Positions 61,501-64,000 of a stretch of 64,000 nt of DNA are shown here, in pieces. The notes below the pieces were generated by a model that searched no databases, was not told the origin of the DNA, and saw only the letters and a program-made list of their open reading frames with translations. Position numbers and translations under genes: made by a program. The first letter of the stretch is position 1, and each line of letters starts with the position of its first letter. The DNA lies in NCBI GenBank assembly GCA_964023275.1, contig OZ029916.1:37766396-37830395 (forward strand), in the 5' to 3' direction. Origin of the DNA: Norana najaformis. Its lineage: Eukaryota; Annelida; Clitellata; Crassiclitellata; Hormogastridae.

Positions 61501-63776
61501 GCTAGTTTGAAAGAGAGCCTCTGCTGAGTGGAAATCCAATGATTTAAGTACATGGGTTATATGCTCATATCGTGATCTATCAGACATGACACAATCAATT
61601 AACAATTGAAAATAAAATATGTACATGAATTCAGTAATGGTAAAATAAACAATAGTAAGTAACTTGATACATACCCCCTTAAATTAAATCCTGACGAAAC
61701 ACATTTCCTTTGTAAAAATAACAATAAACTAATGAATGCAGAATAAGTACCTGGTAAGCGGACGTGTTGTATCCGCGAAGAGTCTGAATGTTGTCCTTAA
61801 CATTCACATACTGCATTCCTGTATTGACTCGCACTGTGTCTGCCTCTCGCTTGATGTTGCTCACTCGAATGTATTGAGACGAAGAATCATTCAGAAGCTG
61901 TGCTGCAGTTGCAGCTGTTTGGTCAACCTGAATCAGATGTAACTGTAACGTAGTTTCATGTAGCTGTGCATTTATGTAGCACCATTTAACAAGGAAACTT
62001 GCGAGTTTTGTTGTTTCTGACCTTTACAGTTTTAATAGTAATTGCTAGGAGTGGCACAAAATTCTAGTAGTATAGTATGCTGAATTGTCGGCCCAAAGGT
62101 TGGGGTGTATTGTATTGCCCCATATTATTCTGCAATTGCCTTACCCTACCCTACCTTACCTTTAACAAAATCATCATGAATGCTTTCAGTCTTTATACAT
62201 TTAACTGTGTATTTTAAATAATAGTTTACTGTTGACTGTATTGGGGGTGGCTGTATTGCATAAAAAATAACAATTACTGGTACTTATTTACTTACAACTG
62301 TTCAGAAAAATCAATTGATAGTGGTGCTATATAAAACACTTTAAAATGATATTAATTACAACAACAACAACAACAGCAACAAATTAATAATAATAATAAT
62401 AGTCTGTTTATTGCTTTGTCTCGTTTATGATGCAAGAAAGATAAAATAACAATAATCAGTTCTAGATCTTTTATTCCTCCTGACTTTTCAAAATTCTTAG
62501 TTAACATTTCTACCTCAGATAATAATAATAACAATAACAATAATAATAATCATAATAATAATAAGAAGAAGAAGAAGAAGAAGAAGAAGAACAACAACAA
62601 CACAAGAATAATAATAACAATAATGATAATTTTAATCTCTCCAGAATTTTTAAATATTTCTACCTCGGATTGAAGTGGTGAAAATAATGATAATTTCATT
62701 TCCACGGCACTATTGGTCTATTAGACCATGATAAATTCTAGCCGATCCAGAACTTTATTTATTCTCCAGGGAATTTTTTAGGCCCTGAGGGATCATTTCC
62801 ATTATGTGTAAAAATACAACTACAAAAAGAAATAATAATAATATAATGAAAATAATATAAAAATAGCAATAGCAATAATAATAATCACCAGGTCTTAATA
62901 ATCACTAACCTTACCATACCTTACTTTTACTCTACCTTCAAATCAAACAATATTTCTCACCCTGGTTTTTAATGCAGTTCCATTTTGCTGGCTGGCTGCT
63001 GCTGTCTGTTGTAGTTCTCGAACAAGATCTGTGAGATTTGTGACGAGATCGTAGCCGCTTGCCAACCCCGTCTGATTCATGGCAACCTGTATGATGCTCT
63101 CCAGCCTCCCCAGTGCCACATCCTGTTGCTGTATCAGCTGAAAGGTCAATGTCTGGTTCCAGTAGTCTTGAAATTTCTTCAGCAGCACCATTGTGCTGTT
63201 TCCAAGAGATGTCTCACAGACGCCACATGCTACAGATATAAGAAGAAATAAATACATAAATTAATTAGGCCTAATCAACTAAATAATCTTATCCTTTAGT
63301 ATCAGTGAAAGAAATGAAATGAATGAATAAATTAATAAATAACTGCATAAATATATTAACCCAACTATATTTAGCTTTAGTATCACCAAATGAAGTAAAT
63401 GAATGAATAAATAATTTAATTGATTAATTAAGCTAATCGTCTGTTTGCTTTTGATCGTCATCATCTTCATTATAGTCATCATCATCGTCATGCTCATCAT
63501 CATCATATCACTATCATCATCCTGATCATCGTCATCATCATCATCAAGACTATCAAGATCATCAACAATATCACCAGCATCACCACCATCATGCATTACA
63601 ATAATAATCTGACTACAGACCTGTACAGCCGACGCCAACAGTCATCTGGACGTACATGGGCAAACAGGAGTCGCATCTTCTGTTTCCAACACCCGGATTA
63701 CAACTGCACTGACCCACATGAATGTCACATGCTGTAGAAACTGAAGCATTTAGTCCCCTGGGATCACAATCACATG
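40446..63776 (-). CDS. laminin alpha chain, C-terminal part (gene span)
   Basis: Twenty-five exons on the minus strand keep one frame across every junction and give about 1,646 residues ending in TAA. In order: one laminin EGF-like (LE) module, about 620 residues of Ala/Gln/Leu/Ser-rich heptad-type sequence (coiled-coil domains II/I that pair with beta and gamma chains), then five laminin G domains. LG1-LG3 are followed by a Pro/Thr linker (LPTPPSVLPPLPYTT) and LG4-LG5. The linker before LG4 and the five LG modules are hallmarks of alpha chains; beta and gamma chains have none. The product is a secreted basement-membrane subunit whose LG domains bind integrins, dystroglycan and sulfated glycans in known animals. 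The alpha class (1/2, 3/5 or invertebrate) cannot be settled. The N-terminal exons lie beyond the right edge. Confidence 0.93.
41095..41317 (-). CDS. laminin exon: LG5 middle
   Basis: Acceptor ATGTTTTAG|GTGCAA, donor TAAGAG|GTACAT. Phase 0 in, 1 out. It encodes VQVLINSEG ... PLAVPIYLGGVR. Confidence 0.94.
41956..42196 (-). CDS. laminin exon: LG5 start
   Basis: Acceptor TTATTTTCCAG|TCAAG, donor TTGGCCAG|GTAGAA. It encodes SPCQGNVTSGMFLNSSVGYV ... VALILSVGQ. A second, in-frame acceptor copy lies 42 bases upstream. Confidence 0.92.
42183..42270 (-). repeat. 42-bp tandem duplication of a 3' splice site
   Basis: Two copies of CTGTTCTTGACTGGAAAATA (plus strand) sit 42 bp apart. On the gene strand each reads TATTTTCCAG|TCAAGAACAG. 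The spacing is 14 codons. Confidence 0.9.
42511..42593 (-). CDS. laminin exon: end of LG4
   Basis: Acceptor TTTTTGAG|GTCGGC, donor GCAGTGC|GTAAGT. It encodes VGMKSFQGCISNVTLIHYN. Confidence 0.9.
42838..42968 (+). repeat. dispersed repeat C, copy 2
   Basis: CGCCCATTCAAACGGGCAG, GTGGTGAAGGATCTCACC and AAGGCCATATGGTCGCTATA match 30748-30868. Confidence 0.8.
43416..43592 (-). CDS. laminin exon: LG4
   Basis: Acceptor CCTGTATCAG|GTAGAA, donor CAACATT|GTAGTG, phase 0, 59 codons. It encodes VEVLRVNDFLAVIV ... FGPTIYLGGVP. Confidence 0.94.
43600..43925 (-). repeat. intron with degenerate copies of adjacent acceptor
   Basis: Plus-strand words TAATACCTTTACCTGATAAA and GGTAAATCTG recur near 43793-43823, 43853-43884 and 43889-43917. 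They resemble the acceptor region of the next exon (TAATACTTCTACCTGATACA at 43581-43600). Confidence 0.75.
43982..44186 (-). CDS. laminin exon: LG4 start
   Basis: Acceptor TTTGACAACAG|GTTTTC, donor GGCATGAG|GTTTGT. It encodes FSIRLSFRALQANGILIYIP ... YNDGNWHE. Confidence 0.93.
44588..44755. repeat. (GTAT)n-type repeat in intron
   Basis: GTATGTATG with GTACG and GTCTG variants. Confidence 0.9.
44865..45125 (-). CDS. laminin exon: LG3-LG4 linker
   Basis: Acceptor TTTTCTCAAAG|GGTGA, donor GAAAATGC|GTGAGT. It encodes a Pro/Thr-rich stretch (LPTPPSVLPPLPYTT, then TVPPSCLLPPP) and MNFAGSIESYIAYN. The equivalent spacer in vertebrate alpha chains is a proteolytic site; cleavage here is not shown. 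Confidence 0.92.
45679..45864 (-). CDS. laminin exon: LG3 end
   Basis: Acceptor CTTTTTTCAG|TCCACG, donor AATGGCGG|GTGAGC. It encodes MKIDASETHVG ... SIYVGGVPP ... GGIRNLEINGG. Confidence 0.93.
46328..46488 (-). CDS. laminin exon: LG3
   Basis: Acceptor CTGTTTTCAG|CAAGTG, donor AGAAACAG|GTTGGC. It encodes FLYISLYNGDIFIVFNQGQG. Confidence 0.93.
46858..47001 (-). CDS. laminin exon: LG3 start
   Basis: Acceptor TTGATTGCAG|GTGATA, donor CTCAATTG|GTTTGT, phase 0, 48 codons. It encodes GLGFLNTSSYASLRSI ... SGVLFYSQLSP. Confidence 0.92.
48256..48406 (-). CDS. laminin exon: LG2 end
   Basis: Acceptor CCTTTTTTAG|CCGTGG, donor ATGCCAGT|GTGAGT. It encodes RGPVATSFSGSLQDFQHSNS ... VDLTKCYAS. Confidence 0.9.
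48600..49215 (+). mobile_element. LINE reverse-transcriptase 3' fragment
   Basis: Frames read NIAKTKFILF, YKFLDVHLD, HLTWKEHITQTLKYL and, near the end, PSLWNNLPNDIINFP plus LNQFNKKVKDCLI. This order (thumb, then WNxLP tail) fits a CR1/jockey-like element. Several stops and shifts are present. Confidence 0.75.
49741..49898 (-). CDS. laminin exon: LG2
   Basis: Acceptor TAGCTAAAG|GTGACT, donor TATTTTGG|GTATGT. It encodes SSMQLVVTRMNQTLP ... LGFTIGGQNPYFG. Confidence 0.92.
50060..50180 (+). mobile_element. tRNA-like SINE fragment
   Basis: A head-like AGCCAGTTGGATGAGCAC and B-box GTTCGAGCCCCC lie about 35 bp apart, followed by CACAGTTGCTAACACCTTTG as in family A. Confidence 0.6.
50222..50262 (-). 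pseudogene. copied fragment of laminin LG2 exon
   Basis: About 37 of 40 bases match 52002-52041 inside the LG2 exon (SSPATTDFYSI there, SSPAATDFYSI here). The fragment is flanked by trinucleotide repeats and sits in a downstream intron of the same gene. Confidence 0.75.
50335..50850 (+). mobile_element. retroelement family X fragment
   Basis: A frame gives IPAQKEPLGLSREN, CPDGVTLIPWSRGRCLAWN, TVPDTYATSHLPHTS and ETSFLFQKMSMAVQRGNA. I recognise this as the conserved repetitive segment that follows reverse transcriptase in many invertebrate elements. A one-base shift near 50385 separates MLNDVIWRAMNRA from it. AAT repeats follow. Confidence 0.7.
50845..50925. repeat. (AAT)n with AAC units
   Basis: Lies at the 3' end of a family X fragment and just before another, and is consistent with a former 3' tail. 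Confidence 0.88.
50938..51330 (+). mobile_element. retroelement family X 3' end
   Basis: The frame reads SAKYALLPTTRRFVPIVFET, then AEFLSELDCCISAV and FLFQRLSVSSTTK. Its non-coding end CTACCTTGGGTAAAAAATAA leads into a TAA repeat. Confidence 0.7.
51900..52322 (-). CDS. laminin exon: LG1 end and LG2 start
   Basis: Acceptor TGCTGCACAG|CTTCCT, donor GGTACCAG|GTATGC, phase 0, 141 codons. It encodes SGMPFAGCIYNIIFNGAPVP (LG1 end), CCRKPMPIP and YGFGFIMYQPRNTFSV (LG2 start). No intron at the LG1/LG2 border. Confidence 0.95.
52500..52620. repeat. AGT/AAT trinucleotide repeat in intron
   Basis: (AGT)n then (AAT)n with interruptions. Confidence 0.9.
52640..53380 (+). mobile_element. retroelement family X fragment, longest copy
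   Basis: Frames give KLGRTLREPHLCHQCKE, VSDLVCREG, IPAQKEPLGLSREDRRCPDG and LTWEVTVPDI. A C-x-x-C ... C pattern precedes the PDG block, as expected for the zinc-binding part next to RT. It ends CAGCTTGGGTAAAAACATAA. Confidence 0.7.
53417..53564 (-). CDS. laminin exon: LG1
   Basis: Acceptor TCCTTTGAAG|GTATGA, donor AACAACAAT|GTTAGT. It encodes YEFDGQLTVIRMATGG ... SPLYIGGLMLSNN. Confidence 0.93.
53955..54330 (+). mobile_element. SINE family B copy in intron
   Basis: Includes ATCCCTAGATTTCTACAGCT, GGGGACCACCTTATTCACAG, AAGATCCAAAAGTCAGGCAG, GGTGGGTGAGGTTTGGGATT and GTTTTCAGTTTTGAGTTAAA, one of the longest copies. Confidence 0.8.
54350..54605 (-). repeat. intron with degenerate copies of the adjacent donor
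   Basis: On the gene strand the true junction is TATGCTACAAG|GTATGTACC. The next 230 bp repeat TTTGCTACAAGGTACGG, ATATGCTACAAGATATG, and shorter TATGCTACTG and CTATGGTAGGC forms. The reading frame stays open from the exon for 77 further codons. Confidence 0.85.
54605..55040 (-). CDS. laminin exon: end of coiled coil and LG1 start
   Basis: Acceptor TTTGAAACAG|TGGATG, donor GCTACAAG|GTATGT, phase 1 in, 2 out. Helical FDDLVTKLALIQSKMAALEQ leads to the LG1 strands YNSIGLDFVPSYLKGVLFFA and VGVWYRVYATR. Confidence 0.93.
55447..55635 (-). CDS. laminin coiled-coil exon
   Basis: Acceptor GTTTCAAACAG|ATCTG, donor GAAGCT|GTATGT, phase 1 in and out. Ala/Gln/Leu-rich: AALQRLSDVGAQNNQLQSTV. Confidence 0.88.
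55675..55730. repeat. AAT/AAC microsatellite in intron
   Basis: Short interrupted run just upstream of the preceding acceptor on the gene strand. Confidence 0.8.
56454..56579 (-). CDS. laminin coiled-coil exon
   Basis: Acceptor TGTTCTTAG|TTTTAA, donor GCATCAA|GTAAGC. It encodes LNSQLDAANSSLQNAI and DQRIASFNAALASL. Confidence 0.88.
57182..57432 (-). CDS. laminin coiled-coil exon
   Basis: Acceptor TTGTTGCAG|AATGTT, donor ACAAACG|GTCAGA. It encodes FERVVQLLDRALQNALEANS and SQAIRQNVDSLMANAS. Confidence 0.9.
58255..58330. repeat. (CATA)n and (CAT)n after AAAGGTGCTATATAAT
   Basis: Short arrays follow the recurrent GCTATATAA motif, as near 23.65 and 60.05 kb. Confidence 0.85.
58496..58640 (-). 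CDS. laminin coiled-coil exon
   Basis: Acceptor AACTTTGCAG|GTATAA, donor CATCGTCAT|GTAATT. It encodes AYSLVQQQLQYLTMMLNNFT and ERKASSLNQQAQNIV. Confidence 0.9.
59100..59400 (+). mobile_element. SINE family B copy in intron
   Basis: Blocks AATCATAAGCTCAAGATTTC, GCAGCTGATCCACAGGTGTT, CTACGGTGGATGGTGTTTGG and GTTTTCAGTTTTGAGTGAAA. Confidence 0.75.
59476..59665 (-). CDS. laminin coiled-coil exon
   Basis: Acceptor TGTGGCACAG|GCTAAT, donor CCTCACAG|GTTTTT, phase 0 in, 1 out. It encodes ANKKTADDLWSAAQATIAA and SLAEAQQMVADCLTII. Confidence 0.92.
60220..60369 (-). CDS. laminin coiled-coil exon
   Basis: Acceptor TTTCCCACAG|TCAAAC, donor ACAGTG|GTCAGT, phase 0, 50 codons. It encodes FQKTLQDIASSFASLSSTIS and PKLNQVILKYNQTV. 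Confidence 0.92.
60440..60690 (-). mobile_element. SINE family A copy in intron
   Basis: Minus-strand A-box-like CTAGTCGTTAGCATGCTGG and B-box-like GAGGTCGGGGTTCAAATTTC lie ahead of a body with GAAGTCCCTAACGCCTCATA. Nearly full length. Confidence 0.75.
61025..61177 (-). CDS. laminin coiled-coil exon
   Basis: Acceptor TCCATTACAG|CTTCTA, donor TGATCAG|GTAGCA, phase 0, 51 codons. It encodes WSWTGLFDTEYQQTQEEMSL and TAVQQFSNAVTDQ. Confidence 0.92.
61751..61927 (-). CDS. laminin coiled-coil exon
   Basis: Acceptor CTGATTCAG|GTTGAC, donor TTACCAG|GTACTT, phase 0, 59 codons. It encodes VDQTAATAAQLLNDSSSQYI and VNVKDNIQTLRGYN. Confidence 0.92.
62350..62835 (+). mobile_element. family X 3' tails with AAT/AAC/AAG repeats
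   Basis: Three stacked pieces resemble the family X non-coding end (TTAACATTTCTACCTCAGAT, TTAAATATTTCTACCTCGGA, GGGATCATTTCC...GTGTAAAAATAC). The first two run into trinucleotide runs (AAT, AAG). Confidence 0.55.
62961..63229 (-). CDS. laminin exon: start of coiled-coil domain II
   Basis: Acceptor TATATCTGTAG|CATGT, donor AAACCAGG|GTGAGA, phase 1 in, 0 out. CGVCETSLGNSTMVLLKKF provides the Cys pair that begins domain II; helical LTDLVRELQQTAAASQQNG ends it. Confidence 0.92.
63455..63605. repeat. CAT trinucleotide repeats in intron
   Basis: Interrupted (CAT)n between the LE exon and the first coiled-coil exon. Confidence 0.88.
63621..63776 (-). CDS. laminin exon: last LE (laminin EGF-like) module
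   Basis: Acceptor GTTACAGCATGT region (CAG... |CATGTG), donor TGTACAG|GTCTGT. It encodes CDCDPRGLNASVSTAC, GQCSCNPGVGNRRCDSC and GVGCT, with the eight-Cys LE spacing completed next to the following exon. Upstream exons are outside the window. Confidence 0.93.
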
Positions 63777-64000
63777 CTGTAACAAGAAACCATGCAAAAA
63801 CCGTTATGCTGCCATAGAAACAACCACCAAACTGATGCACAACATCTGTGGTCATAGTCTTCACAGACAGAATTGAGGTGAGCAACCCCAACCCTTACCT
63901 CTCATATATAAAATGCCATTTCTGGTGAAATCCTCTGCTGATGCCTGTTGGGCATGGGTTATGAAAGTCCTCTACTGTATGCTGAATAAACTATATGTTC

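Overview
This is eukaryotic, metazoan genomic DNA. Coding sequence is split into short exons with matched GT–AG junctions. The gene families are animal ones (DIS3L2, an ADAMTS-like TSR/Ig/PLAC matrix protein, a laminin alpha chain). The rest is introns and intergenic DNA full of microsatellites, tRNA-derived SINEs and decayed non-LTR retrotransposons. The repeat content and divergent laminin G domains suggest a marine invertebrate. I cannot name the phylum from the sequence alone. No prokaryotic, viral or CRISPR features are present.

Layout. 1–6.1 kb: intergenic, with a 21-bp minisatellite, an old telomere-like (TTAGGG-type) degenerate array, SINE pieces and a retroelement remnant. 6.2–15.6 kb (minus): a DIS3L2 3'-5' exoribonuclease gene. 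Its whole catalytic region is one 2.27-kb exon, and the cold-shock region is split over very small exons. 15.6–28 kb: a repeat desert with SINEs, three LINE fragments, a ~1.15-kb CCTT/CGTT array, a ~0.8-kb polypurine tract, and (CATA)n and (CAGG)67 arrays. 28.0–38.2 kb (plus): the 3' eight exons (746 codons) of an ADAMTSL-type gene, with six thrombospondin type-1 repeats (TSRs), one Ig domain and a terminal PLAC domain. 38.2–40.4 kb: the space between two convergent genes. 40.4–63.8 kb (minus): 25 exons encoding about 1,646 C-terminal residues of a laminin alpha chain (last LE module, coiled-coil domains II/I, LG1–LG5, stop codon). Its N-terminal half lies beyond the right edge.

I placed exon borders by reading both splice sites and checking that codon phase carries across every junction. 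All 25 laminin exons and all eight ADAMTSL exons join without a phase conflict. So do the last seven DIS3L2 exons. The 5' end of DIS3L2 is unresolved.

The ADAMTSL and laminin products are both secreted extracellular-matrix proteins; DIS3L2 is an unrelated cytoplasmic RNA-decay enzyme. Nothing indicates co-regulation.

The most unusual signal is that exon edges and splice sites have been locally copied in all three genes. An ADAMTSL intron is built of degenerate copies of its own 3' splice site. Laminin introns carry iterated copies of a neighbouring donor or acceptor. One laminin acceptor is tandemly duplicated in frame, a laminin exon fragment is copied into a downstream intron, and the DIS3L2 5' exon edge is duplicated.
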